Positions 26,150 through 34,599 of a stretch of 64,000 nucleotides of DNA are shown one piece after another. A program made the position numbers and the translations under genes. Positions within the stretch are counted from its first letter, which is position 1; every line of letters starts with the position of its first letter. Under the pieces are notes generated by a model. That model was not told the origin of the DNA, ran no database searches, and saw nothing but the letters and a program-made list of their open reading frames with translations. Source of the DNA: Streptomyces cyaneochromogenes. Its GTDB lineage: Bacteria > Actinomycetota > Actinomycetes > Streptomycetales > Streptomycetaceae. The stretch spans positions 1,302,001 through 1,366,000 of the forward strand of contig NZ_CP034539.1 of assembly GCF_003963535.1 (NCBI RefSeq), read 5' to 3'.

Positions 26150-27547
26150 TCAGCCTGCCGTCGGCGGGATGTTCTGGTTGGCGTGGAAGAAGTTGTCCGG
26201 GTCGTATGTGCGCTTCGTCGCGGCCAGTCGGTCGTAGTGGCCGCGGTAGGTGGCGCGGACGCGGTCCGGGCTCTCCCCTTCGCCGATGAAGTTGATGTAG
26301 GAGCCGCCCATGGAGTACGGATGCAGGTCGCTCCAGTAGTCGACGCACCACTGCCGGATCAGCCCGGCGTTGGCGGGGTCCGGGTCGACGCCGGCGATCA
26401 CTCCGGAATACACGGCGTCCCGGTAGGCCCAGGCCGTGTCGTCGGAGCGGACTTCGTGGGCCTGCGCGTCCACGGGATACAAGTGCATCAGGGACAGCTC
26501 GGTGGGGAGGTTGTCGCCGTACTTGTGGTGCACCTCGATCGAGGCGTCGGAGATCTCGTCGAAGAAGTCGCCACGCCAGTACCACTGGTAGCCCTTGGGG
26601 ATCAGCTCGTCGAACATGCCCTGCAGGGCGGGGTAGGGCATGGGCGTGCTGAAGTGGAAGGCGGGCGGGGCCGGTTCGTCCACCGTGGCCAACGCCTGTT
26701 CCAGGCGGTCGCCCTCCAGGTCACCGGTGTAGCACCAGACGACGCCGCACATCTTCTGCCCGTGGATCGGCTCGGGGAACGGCGGCCCGGGCGGGATGGT
26801 GAAGAGGGTGAAGAAGCCGTTGAGGTCCTGCGGTGCGGCAGGCAGGAACTCCCGGTACCAGCGCAGCACTTCCGGAGTGCGGTCGACCGGCCACACCGTC
26901 ACCGCGACACCGACCGTGCCCACGGGGTGCAGCCGGAAGGTGAACGAGGTGACGACGCCGAAGTTCCCGCCGCCGCCCCGCAGCGCCCAGAACAGATCGG
27001 GGTGCTCCTCCTCGGACGCGGTGACGAAGGTGCCGTCGGCGAGGACGACATCGGCGGACAGCAGGCTGTCGACGGTCAGGCCGTACTTGCGGGTCAGGTG
27101 ACCGTGGCCGCCGCCGAGGGTGAGGCCGCCCACGCCCGTCATCGAGATGATGCCGGCCGGCACGCCCAGGCCGAACGTGTGGGCCGCGTGGTCGAGGTCG
27201 CCCAGCTGCGCGCCGCCGGCCACCTGCGCGATCCTCGCGCCCGGGTCCACCCGCACCCCGCGCATCGTCGACAGGTCGAGGACGAGCGCGTCGTCGACCA
27301 GGCACAGACCCGGTCCGCTGTGGCCCCCGCCGCGCACCGCGAGTTCCGCTCCGGTGTCCCTGGCGAAGGAGAGCACGGCCCGCACGTCCGCCACGTCCAC
27401 GCACTGTGCGATGGCAGCCGGACGCCGGTCGATCATGGCGTTGTAGATGCTGCGGGCCTCGTCGTAGCCCGGGTCCCGCGGGGTGATGACAGGCCCCCGC
27501 AGTCCCTCGCGCAAGACCTCCAGTGCCGTTCCGTTGATGCCGCCCAT
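26150..27547 (-). CDS. FAD-linked oxidoreductase, berberine-bridge type
   Basis: This 465-aa protein has an FAD-binding PP-loop with the flavin-attaching His in AVRGGGHSGPG (about residue 70). GVGGLTLGGGHGHLTRKYG follows where bicovalent members carry a Cys, so attachment is probably to His only. The C-terminal BBE substrate domain ends YDPDNFFHANQNI. These enzymes oxidise alcohols or form C-C or C-N bonds in specialised metabolism. The ATG at 27547 has AGAGGGG upstream. It is cytosolic, with no signal peptide. Confidence 0.88.
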   Translation of the reverse strand: MGGINGTALEVLREGLRGPVITPRDPGYDEARSIYNAMIDRRPAAIAQCVDVADVRAVLSFARDTGAELAVRGGGHSGPGLCLVDDALVLDLSTMRGVRVDPGARIAQVAGGAQLGDLDHAAHTFGLGVPAGIISMTGVGGLTLGGGHGHLTRKYGLTVDSLLSADVVLADGTFVTASEEEHPDLFWALRGGGGNFGVVTSFTFRLHPVGTVGVAVTVWPVDRTPEVLRWYREFLPAAPQDLNGFFTLFTIPPGPPFPEPIHGQKMCGVVWCYTGDLEGDRLEQALATVDEPAPPAFHFSTPMPYPALQGMFDELIPKGYQWYWRGDFFDEISDASIEVHHKYGDNLPTELSLMHLYPVDAQAHEVRSDDTAWAYRDAVYSGVIAGVDPDPANAGLIRQWCVDYWSDLHPYSMGGSYINFIGEGESPDRVRATYRGHYDRLAATKRTYDPDNFFHANQNIPPTAG

Positions 27548-27769
27548 GACCGGACCCCTCTTGGTGAGGACGTCTGTGTGAAGACGTCCGTGCGAAGACG
27601 GTGAACCGCGGACGGATGGCGGCGCCCGACGTCCGGGCGGGCTGCGGGGGCGTGGTGCGCGGATCCGTTCGCACCTCATGTCGATGTCGGCAAGGCGCAG
27701 CGGCCCCGCCGTGTCCCAGTCTTCACCTCTCCATGGACGGTCGCACGTCGGCGATGGGCATGGCGGCCG

Positions 27770-28495
27770 TCAGGCCAACTCCTCGGCGGACTTCGCCCCC
27801 TGCTCGCGCAGCCAGGTGACCAGCGTGTCGTGGCCGGAGCGGTGCGCGGCGTCGAGGGCGGTCAGGCCGTCGTATCCGATCCAGTTGCTGTCACCGCCCC
27901 GTCGCAGCAGGTAGTCGGCCGTCTGCCGCTGCCCGCCGTGGCAGGCGCACCAGAGGGCCTCGGTGATCTCCTGCTCGGTGGGCGAGGCGGACTCGGACGT
28001 CCAGCGCGCGGCAACACGGTCGGCCTCGCCGAGAGCCGCGGCCTGCCACAAGGTGGTGCGCGCACCGCGCTCCACCAGTCGACGGGCGCAGTTCCACTGC
28101 CCGAAGGCCACCGCGTCCGCGAGCGGCGTGCCGTTGCCGATGACCGCGCCCTCGGCCTCGATGTCGGCGCCCAGGTCGAGCAGCGCGTCCAGCACGGGCA
28201 CGTCGTCGCAACTGGCCGCCCAGTGCAGCGGGGTCTCGCGGTGCGCCCCGGTGAACCGGGCGTCCACGTCCGCGCCCGCGGCGACCAGCGCGGCCACCGT
28301 CCGGGGGCCGTTCGGCAGGTGGCCGGGCCAGTCGGTGGCGACGTGCAGCAGGGTCCGGGCGGTCTTCATGTTGCCCAGCCGGGCCCTGGCCAGCCCTCGA
28401 TGTGCGGTCAGCAGGTCCTGCAACGCGTTCACGTCACCGGTCCGGATCGCCTCGACGGCGGCGCGGCCCAGTGGATCAGTCGTGTCGATCAGCAT
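27770..28495 (-). CDS. ankyrin-repeat protein, 241 aa
   Basis: The protein consists of about five ankyrin repeats. Clear ones include TPLHWAASCDDVPVLDALLD, GTPLADAVAFGQWNCARRL and the terminal GLTALDAAHRSGHDTLVTWL. It has no signal peptide or catalytic domain, so it probably acts as a cytosolic interaction module. It is followed 39 nt upstream in the transcript by the DUF1877 gene, a likely two-gene unit. The partner protein is unknown. Confidence 0.82.
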   Translation of the reverse strand: MLIDTTDPLGRAAVEAIRTGDVNALQDLLTAHRGLARARLGNMKTARTLLHVATDWPGHLPNGPRTVAALVAAGADVDARFTGAHRETPLHWAASCDDVPVLDALLDLGADIEAEGAVIGNGTPLADAVAFGQWNCARRLVERGARTTLWQAAALGEADRVAARWTSESASPTEQEITEALWCACHGGQRQTADYLLRRGGDSNWIGYDGLTALDAAHRSGHDTLVTWLREQGAKSAEELA

Positions 28496-28534
28496 GGGAA
28501 GACCTCCCGGGTTCCCTGAAAGTCGCCGGATTCC

Positions 28535-29011
28535 TCAGAAGCTGAAGGTCATGAACGCCCCGAGGCCGCGATCGGCGGCCTTGCCGAAGAACTCGACCAG
28601 TTCCTCGTAGGCGTCCTCGAGCCATTCCCCGCCGTCGTCGTCCCAGATCCGGGGGTACACGTCCTCCTTGGTCATCTCCTCCGCGTCGTAATGTGCCGCG
28701 ACCTGCTCCCACGGGGTGGCCCTCAGCTGCCGTGCCACGGTCTTGACCTCGTCCGCGGAGTACCCGAACAGCGTGCCGTCCTCCAATATCGGGAACCCGT
28801 CCATCAAGAACTCGAGGTGCACGTCGGTCTCGTCGAGCAGGAACTGCAGGCCGGCCCACTTCTTGTCCAGGCCGACGTCGGGGCGGCCCGGCAGCGGGTC
28901 GTCCTCGTTGTCGTAGAGCTCGTAGACGAACTCATCGGCCCAACTCGGGTCCTTCTCCGCCCTGTCGAGCTCCTCCGTGGTGGCGCCGACGAACGAAATG
29001 TACATGCCCAT
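28535..29011 (-). CDS. DUF1877 family protein
   Basis: This 158-aa acidic protein begins MGMYISFVGATTEELDRA, the usual opening of DUF1877. It continues with VGLDKKWAGLQFLLDET and ends with GRLGAFMTFSF-like GLGAFMTFSF. The family has no established function and often occurs beside immunity-like or repeat proteins. It is transcribed toward the ankyrin gene and diverges from the cobalamin riboswitch. Confidence 0.8.
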   Translation of the reverse strand: MGMYISFVGATTEELDRAEKDPSWADEFVYELYDNEDDPLPGRPDVGLDKKWAGLQFLLDETDVHLEFLMDGFPILEDGTLFGYSADEVKTVARQLRATPWEQVAAHYDAEEMTKEDVYPRIWDDDGGEWLEDAYEELVEFFGKAADRGLGAFMTFSF

Positions 29012-29099
29012 AACAGGCAGTCCCCCTTGGCGATTCGGTCGTTCGACCCCTTGATCGAACCGACGCAGGCGAGTGTTCCACAGGGCACTGACAACCGGG

Positions 29100-29225
29100 C
29101 TGACCTCCCTCTGTTACGCTCCCCGGGCCTCCCGCGGGGGAAGTCCGGTGAGAGTCCGGCGCTGACCCGCAACGGTGTGCGCGGGGACCTGGTCGTCCCT
29201 CGCGCGAGCCCGATCGCCCGTGGTT
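29100..29225 (+). ncRNA. cobalamin (B12) riboswitch
   Basis: The core motif is unmistakable: GAAGTCCGGTGAGAGTCC (about 29140-29157), then GGCGCTGACCCGCAACGGTG. The paired 5' segment (CTGTTACGCTCCCCGGGCC) and a B12-box-like 3' segment near 29202-29220 flank it. Binding of adenosylcobalamin would reduce expression of the downstream BtuCDF-type importer, so the operon is on when B12 is low. The boundaries are approximate. Confidence 0.92.
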
Positions 29226-29308
29226 GGTGCGACCCGTTGACTGCTCGCCGTGGACTGCGAGAGGGGACCGCGCGGCCGGCACGGTCGTTCGGGCCGTCTC
29301 CCTGCTCG

Positions 29309-30433
29309 ATGTTCACAGGCGGCCCCAGGCGAAGGACCGCCCCTCCCGTGCACCGAAGTCCGACCCGGATACCGACATCCGCACCGAGTCCCGGTGCCTC
29401 CCGCGTGGCGGTGTTGCCGCTCGCCCTGGGACTGGGGCTGCTGCTGCTCGTCTCCCTCGTGTGCGGCGTCGGGCTCGGGGCCGCCGGGATCGGGTGGGGA
29501 GATGTCTTCCGGCTGCTCGGGGCGGGGCTGACCGGCGGGACCATCGACGGCCGGGACATCGCCGCGTACACCATCGTGTGGGAGATCCGGCTGCCACGCG
29601 TCGTGCTCGGCGCGGTCGTCGGGGCCGGGCTCGCCGCCGTCGGGGTGGCCGTGCAGGCGATGGTGCGCAACGCGCTGGCCGATCCGTTCGTGCTGGGCAT
29701 CTCCTCGGGCGCCGCGGTGGGCGCCAACGCCGTGATCCTGCTGGGGGCGTTCGCGGGGCTGGGGGTCTGGGCGCTGTCCCTGTCGGCGTTCGCCTCGGCG
29801 CTCGCGGCGATGGCGCTGGTGTACGCCGTGGCGCGCTCGCCGCACGGCCTCACCCCGCTGCGGCTGATCCTGACCGGGACGGCCTTGGCGTACGGCTTCG
29901 AGGCCGTCACCACCGTCATGGTGTTCGGCGCGGCCCGCGGCGAGGCCGCACGGTCCGCGATCATGTGGCTGCTGGGGAGCCTGGGCGGTGCGACCTGGGC
30001 CCAGGTGCCGCTCGCCGCGGTGACGGTGGCGGCCGGCTGGGCGTGGCTGCGGTGGCGGGCGGAGGCGTTGAACGCGCTCGCCATGGGGGACGAGACCTCG
30101 GCCGCGCTCGGCGTCCGACCGGCGCTGCTGCGGCGGGAGTTGTTCCTGGTCACCGCCGCCGTGACCGGGACCGTGGTGGCGGTCAGCGGGGCCATCGGGT
30201 TCGTCGGGCTGATGGTGCCGCATGTCGTACGGATGCTGGTCGGCGCCGATCACCGGCGGGTGCTGACCGTGGCGCCGCTCGCCGGGGCGGTGCTGCTGGT
30301 GTGGGCCGACCTGCTGTCGCGGCTCCTCGTCGCCCCCGCCGAGCTGCCGGTCGGGGTGATCACGGCGGTCGTCGGGGTGCCCGCGTTCCTGCTGCTGATG
30401 CGGCGCGGCGGCTACGCGTTCGGGGGGCGGTGA
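29309..30433 (+). CDS. btuC: FecCD-family permease of a B12-regulated ABC importer
   Basis: This 374-aa integral membrane protein has about 9-10 helices. FecCD hallmarks include RLPRVVLGAVVGAGLAAVGV, VRNALADPFVLGISSGAAVGA, SLGGATWAQ and GFVGLMVPHVVRMLVGADHR. It forms the channel of a metal-chelate or corrinoid importer. The position after a cobalamin riboswitch favours cobalamin or cobinamide as substrate. The start is uncertain: the ATG at 29309 adds a long charged N-terminus, and a GTG near 29348 may be used instead. The ATPase gene follows within 3 nt. Confidence 0.85.
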   Translation: MFTGGPRRRTAPPVHRSPTRIPTSAPSPGASRVAVLPLALGLGLLLLVSLVCGVGLGAAGIGWGDVFRLLGAGLTGGTIDGRDIAAYTIVWEIRLPRVVLGAVVGAGLAAVGVAVQAMVRNALADPFVLGISSGAAVGANAVILLGAFAGLGVWALSLSAFASALAAMALVYAVARSPHGLTPLRLILTGTALAYGFEAVTTVMVFGAARGEAARSAIMWLLGSLGGATWAQVPLAAVTVAAGWAWLRWRAEALNALAMGDETSAALGVRPALLRRELFLVTAAVTGTVVAVSGAIGFVGLMVPHVVRMLVGADHRRVLTVAPLAGAVLLVWADLLSRLLVAPAELPVGVITAVVGVPAFLLLMRRGGYAFGGR

Positions 30434-30435
30434 GC

Positions 30436-31218
30436 ATGCGGCTCGACATCGAGGGCGTCACGGTCGAGGCCGCCGGGGCGCGGCTGGTCGACGACATCCG
30501 GCTCGCCGTGGACAGCGGTACGTTCGTCGGGCTCGTCGGCCCGAACGGCAGCGGCAAGTCCACGCTGCTGCGCTGTGTGTACCGGGCGCTGCGTCCGGCC
30601 GCGGGCGTGGTGCGGCTGGACGGGGACGACGCGCACGCCATGCCGCCCCGCGCCGCCGCCCGGGTGCTGGCCGCGCTGCCGCAGGAGTCGTCGGCCGAGT
30701 TCGACTTCACCGTCGCCGAGGTCGTGGCCATGGGGCGGCTGCCGCACCGGGACCGTACGGCCGCCTCCGACCGGGAGATCTGCGTCGCGGCCATGGACCG
30801 CACCGGCGTCGCCCACCTCGCCGACCGCGGGTTCCTCGCCCTGTCCGGCGGCGAGAAGCAGCGCGTGCTCATCGCCCGCGCGCTCGCCCAGCAACCGCGG
30901 GTGCTCGTCCTGGACGAACCCACCAACCACCTCGACATCGCCCACCAGTTGGACGTGCTGTCCCTGGTGCGCACCAGCGGCCTGACCGTGCTGGCCGCCC
31001 TGCACGACCTCAACCTGGCCGCCGCCCACTGCGACGTCCTGTACGTCATCGCCGACGGCCGTGTCGTCGCGTCGGGCACGCCGCTCGACGTCCTGAGACC
31101 CGACCTGCTCGCCGAGGTGTTCGGGGTCCGTGCCCATCCGGTACGGCACCCGGAGACCGGCGCGGTCCAGCTCCTGTTCGACCTCCTCCCCCAAGGACCC
31201 ACATGCGCAAGCTCCTAG
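30436..31218 (+). CDS. btuD: ABC ATPase of the B12-regulated importer
   Basis: This 260-aa ATPase has Walker A GPNGSGKST (about residues 35-43), a Q-loop, signature LSGGEKQR and Walker B VLVLDEPTNHLD followed by the H-loop ALHDLNLA. It powers uptake through the FecCD permease. The ATG at 30436 is used; a GTG at 30430 overlaps the permease stop and is possible. Its 3' end overlaps the binding-protein gene by 16 nt, so all three genes are coupled. Confidence 0.9.
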   Translation: MRLDIEGVTVEAAGARLVDDIRLAVDSGTFVGLVGPNGSGKSTLLRCVYRALRPAAGVVRLDGDDAHAMPPRAAARVLAALPQESSAEFDFTVAEVVAMGRLPHRDRTAASDREICVAAMDRTGVAHLADRGFLALSGGEKQRVLIARALAQQPRVLVLDEPTNHLDIAHQLDVLSLVRTSGLTVLAALHDLNLAAAHCDVLYVIADGRVVASGTPLDVLRPDLLAEVFGVRAHPVRHPETGAVQLLFDLLPQGPTCASS

Positions 31219-32207
31219 CCACCGCCCTCTGCCTCGCCGCGACGGTCACCGCGACCGGCTGCGGCGCCACGGTGGAGAAGTCGACGGACGCCAAATCGGC
31301 CACGGTCGCGCTCACCAACTGCGGGCGCAAGGTCACCTACGACCAGGTCCCCGAGCGCGTGGTCACCAACGACGTCGGCATCACCGAGCTGATGTTCGCC
31401 CTCGGACTGGAGGACCGCATGGCCGGGTTCGCCATGCCGGACGACAAGGGCGACCTGACCGACGTCCCCTGGAAGGACGGCTACGACAAGGTCAAGTGGC
31501 TCTCCAAGGACCAGCTCACCAAGGAGAACGTCCTCGACGCCCGCGCCGACCTCGTCTTCGCGGGCTGGAACTACGGCTTCCGCGAGGACGGCGGTTTCAC
31601 CCCCGACGCCCTGAACAAGCTCGGCATCCCCTCGTACGTCCTCACCGAGTCCTGCCGCAACGGCCGTACGGAGACCTCGCGCGGCATCATGCCGCCGCTG
31701 GACGCCCTGTACGCCGACCTCACCAACCTCGGGAAGCTGTTCGGCGTGGAGCAGCGGGCCGCCACGCTGATCGCCGACTTCAAGAAGCAGGTCGCGCAGG
31801 TGAAGGCGAAGGCCCCCACGGGTGCCGACCGGCCCAAGGTGTTCCTGTACGACAGCGGCCAGGACCAGCCGTTCACCTCCGGCCGTTACGCCGCCCCCGA
31901 GCAGATCATCAGCGAGGCAGGCGGCGTCAACGTCATGCACGACGTCGAGGACTCCTGGACCACCGCCGGCTGGGAGAGCGTCGTGGAGCGGGACCCGGAG
32001 GTCATCGTGATCTGCGACTACGGCGATGTGAGCGCCGAGGAGAAGAAGAAGTTCCTGCTCTCCTACGCGCCCCTGCGGAACGTCTCCGCCGTCAAGCACA
32101 AGCGGATCTTCGTCCTCGACTACGTCGACCTGGTCGAGAGCCCCCGCAACCCGTCGGCGATCGCCCGCCTGGGCGGCTATCTTCGGGCGGTGGCCGCCGA
32201 GCGCTGA
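31203..32207 (+). CDS. btuF: corrinoid/metal-chelate-binding lipoprotein
   Basis: This 334-aa protein starts MRKLLATALCLAATVTATGC, a lipoprotein signal with Cys at 20. The mature protein is a TroA/BtuF-type binding protein: VPERVVTNDVGITELMFALGL, RADLVFAGWNYGF and a C-terminal RIFVLDYVDLVE. It would capture cobalamin, cobinamide or another metal complex outside the cell. It begins inside the ATPase gene. Its 3' end overlaps the 3' end of the opposing isonitrile synthase gene by 31 bp, so the two loci share a convergent terminus. Confidence 0.85.
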   Translation: MRKLLATALCLAATVTATGCGATVEKSTDAKSATVALTNCGRKVTYDQVPERVVTNDVGITELMFALGLEDRMAGFAMPDDKGDLTDVPWKDGYDKVKWLSKDQLTKENVLDARADLVFAGWNYGFREDGGFTPDALNKLGIPSYVLTESCRNGRTETSRGIMPPLDALYADLTNLGKLFGVEQRAATLIADFKKQVAQVKAKAPTGADRPKVFLYDSGQDQPFTSGRYAAPEQIISEAGGVNVMHDVEDSWTTAGWESVVERDPEVIVICDYGDVSAEEKKKFLLSYAPLRNVSAVKHKRIFVLDYVDLVESPRNPSAIARLGGYLRAVAAER

Positions 32208-33154
32208 CCGCCTGCATCCGACCGCTCGAAGTGGCTCGGCCTGCCGTCGCGATGGACGAGGCGGCCGAGCTGCTGCGCCGTGGCGCGCGGCATGAGGGTC
32301 CAGGTGCCGTCGGGCTCGCGCAGGGCGGCGGAGTGCCAGGGGGTGGTCCAGGCGTCGGGGGCGTCGAGGAGCCGGATGCCGAACTTGGCGGCGCCGGCCG
32401 GCTGCGGGTGGATCGACAGGCGTACGGCACGCGGGTGGTGGTCGGCGATGAGGGCGCCCCAGGCTCGGCTGCGCTGGATGACGCCGTACGCCCGTCTGCG
32501 GCACTCGCGTTGGAGCGCCGAGCGGGTGCCGTGGAAGTCGGCGGTGTCCTCGACGAGGAAACGGGTGATGCCCCGGTACAGCGCGAGGGTGGGGGCGTCG
32601 GTGCGGACCTCGGCGCGCAGGGCGTCCAGGGTGGGGGCGTAGCGGTCGTGGACGTGGGCGCGTTTGGCGTCGTGGGGGAGGTCGCCGAGGACGTCGCGCA
32701 GGTCGAAGACGGAGAGGCGGTGCAGGCCCGATTCCCGTATGAGCGCGCGCAGTTCGTCGGCGTAGGCGTCTATGTGGGCGTCGGGGACGCGGATCAGGTC
32801 GCCGAAGACATGGCCGTCGGAGCAGATGACGACGCGGGCGCCGGGCGGATGGATCCGTGCGATTTCCGTGCACAGAGTGTCCAGGAAGGCAAGGGAGAGG
32901 CGTTCGCCCATGTCGGGGAGGTGGCCCAGGGTCTTGGCCGGGTTGGGCGACTTGCAGGGGAAGCCGGGCAGGGTGAAGACGATGGGGGCGCCTTCGCGGA
33001 CGAAGTCGGTGATCGGGCGCAGTTGCCGGGGGAACGCCTCCGCCGCGGCCCGGGCCCGGTCGGTCGTGCGGTGGTGCGGCAGGAGCAGGTTCAGGATCTG
33101 CGCGGCGGCGGTGGTGGGCAGGGGCGGGGTGTCCGGTGCCGTCGTCAGGAGCAT
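32177..33154 (-). CDS. isonitrile synthase (PvcA/IsnA/Dit1 family)
   Basis: This 325-aa protein matches the pyoverdine/dityrosine biosynthesis family. Key blocks are FTLPGFPCKSPNPAKTLGHL, PDMGERLSL, VVICSDGHVFGDLI and HDRYAPTLDALR. Characterised members convert the amino group of tyrosine or tryptophan to an isonitrile using ribulose-5-phosphate as the carbon donor. GGAGGAAAG precedes the ATG. It is the last gene of the minus-strand operon with a P450, an AsnB-type amidotransferase and transporters. No PvcB-like oxygenase is present here. The amino acid used cannot be read from the sequence. Confidence 0.88.
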   Translation of the reverse strand: MLLTTAPDTPPLPTTAAAQILNLLLPHHRTTDRARAAAEAFPRQLRPITDFVREGAPIVFTLPGFPCKSPNPAKTLGHLPDMGERLSLAFLDTLCTEIARIHPPGARVVICSDGHVFGDLIRVPDAHIDAYADELRALIRESGLHRLSVFDLRDVLGDLPHDAKRAHVHDRYAPTLDALRAEVRTDAPTLALYRGITRFLVEDTADFHGTRSALQRECRRRAYGVIQRSRAWGALIADHHPRAVRLSIHPQPAGAAKFGIRLLDAPDAWTTPWHSAALREPDGTWTLMPRATAQQLGRLVHRDGRPSHFERSDAGGQRSAATARR

Positions 33155-33324
33155 GTCTTTCCTCCAGGGGTGTGCGGGCAGGCCGGCATGGCGCCTTGGC
33201 GGGCAAGGCGCTGTCGGCCGGGCCGGTGGGATCAGCCGGTCACGGTCAGGCGGGAGATCGGCCGCTCGGGCGGTGGATCAGCCGCTCGTCGGTCTCGCAG
33301 CCATCGGTCGCGCAGCCGTCGGTC

Positions 33325-34587
33325 TCACAACACTCGGTCGTAGCCGACGGGCAGGTGGTTCGTGCCGCGGCCGAGGACTGCCGGGATCCACTCGATGTCC
33401 TCGTCCCGGATGGCGAGGTGCAGGCCGGGCAGGCGCGTGAGCAGGGTGCCCAAGGCGATCTGGAGTTCGGCGCGGGCGAGGGCGGCGCCGGGGCAGAAGT
33501 GGATGCCGTGACCGAAGGCGAGGTGGGGGTTGGGGCTGCGGTCGAGGTCGAGGGTGTCGGGATCGGAGAAGCGGCGCGGGTCCCGATTGGCGGCGCAGAG
33601 GGAGACGATCACGGAGTCGCCGGCCGGGACCTCGGTGCCGTGCAGGTCGCTGTCCTGGTCGAAGAAGCGCCAGGTGGTCAGCTCGAAGGCGCTGTCGTAG
33701 CGCAGGAGTTCCTCGACCGCGCGGGGCAGCAGGCCGGGGTCGTCGCGCAGGCGGGCGAGCTGGTCGGGGTGGCGGAAGAGGGCGATCAGGGCGGTCGTGA
33801 TCTGGTTCGTGACCGGTTCCTGGCCCGCCACCAGCAGCTGGAAGATCATCGAGTCCACTTCCGCCCGGGACAGCTCGCCCCGGTCACGGGCCGCGACGAG
33901 GCGGCTCAGCAGATCGTCGTCCCCGTGCTCGCGTTTGTGGGCGACGACCTCGGCGATGTAGCTCTCCAGACCGTGCAGCCGGGCTTCGTACAGCGGCCTG
34001 CCGGGATCCGTCGGCCCGACCGGCTGTACGACCTTGCCCCAGTCGCGGTCGAAGCGCGCCGCCAACTCACCGGGCAGGCCGATGACTTCGGCGAGGACCT
34101 GGCAGGGAAAGCGGGCGGCGAAGCCGCTGACCAGGTCGGCGGGTCCGGCCGCCGGAAGGGCGTCGACCAGCGAGTCGGCCAACTCCTGGAAGCGGGGCCG
34201 CAGTTGTTCGACGCGACGCGGGGTGAAGGCGTCCGTCACGAAGCGCCGCATGTCGGTGTGGGTCGGCGGGTCCTGGTGGAGGAGATGGACCTGGAGCCGG
34301 GAGTGCTGCGGCTCGGGCATGATCGAGGCGCGGGCGCGCCAGCGGTCGTTGCCCCGGTCGTGGTTCTTGCCGAGGCGGTCGTCGTTGAGGGCGGCGTGGG
34401 CGGAGTCGTAGCCGGTGACGAGCCACGCCCGGACTCCGCTGGGGAAGAGGACGGGATGGACCGGGCCGGCCTCGCGCATCCGCTCGTACAGGGGGTAGGG
34501 GTTGCTCTTGTACGGGCAGCCCATCAGCGGGACCGGTTCCGGCAGGGTGGCTTCGGCCGCCGTCGTCTCGGGTTCCTGGACAGTCAT
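33325..34587 (-). CDS. cytochrome P450 of the isonitrile operon
   Basis: This 420-aa class I bacterial P450 has the ExxR motif (EELLR), heme loop FGHGIHFCPGAALAR near residue 365 and I-helix LLVAGQEPVTNQI. In that helix the usual acid-alcohol pair is altered (E-P-V-T). In fungal xanthocillin-type pathways a P450 couples isonitrile monomers, so oxidation or coupling of the isonitrile is a plausible role. GAGGAG precedes the ATG, 12 nt after the amidotransferase gene. The 170-nt gap to the synthase gene contains only short CGGTC-CGCAGCC repeats. Confidence 0.9.
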   Translation of the reverse strand: MTVQEPETTAAEATLPEPVPLMGCPYKSNPYPLYERMREAGPVHPVLFPSGVRAWLVTGYDSAHAALNDDRLGKNHDRGNDRWRARASIMPEPQHSRLQVHLLHQDPPTHTDMRRFVTDAFTPRRVEQLRPRFQELADSLVDALPAAGPADLVSGFAARFPCQVLAEVIGLPGELAARFDRDWGKVVQPVGPTDPGRPLYEARLHGLESYIAEVVAHKREHGDDDLLSRLVAARDRGELSRAEVDSMIFQLLVAGQEPVTNQITTALIALFRHPDQLARLRDDPGLLPRAVEELLRYDSAFELTTWRFFDQDSDLHGTEVPAGDSVIVSLCAANRDPRRFSDPDTLDLDRSPNPHLAFGHGIHFCPGAALARAELQIALGTLLTRLPGLHLAIRDEDIEWIPAVLGRGTNHLPVGYDRVL

Positions 34588-34599
34588 GAACGGGGCTCC

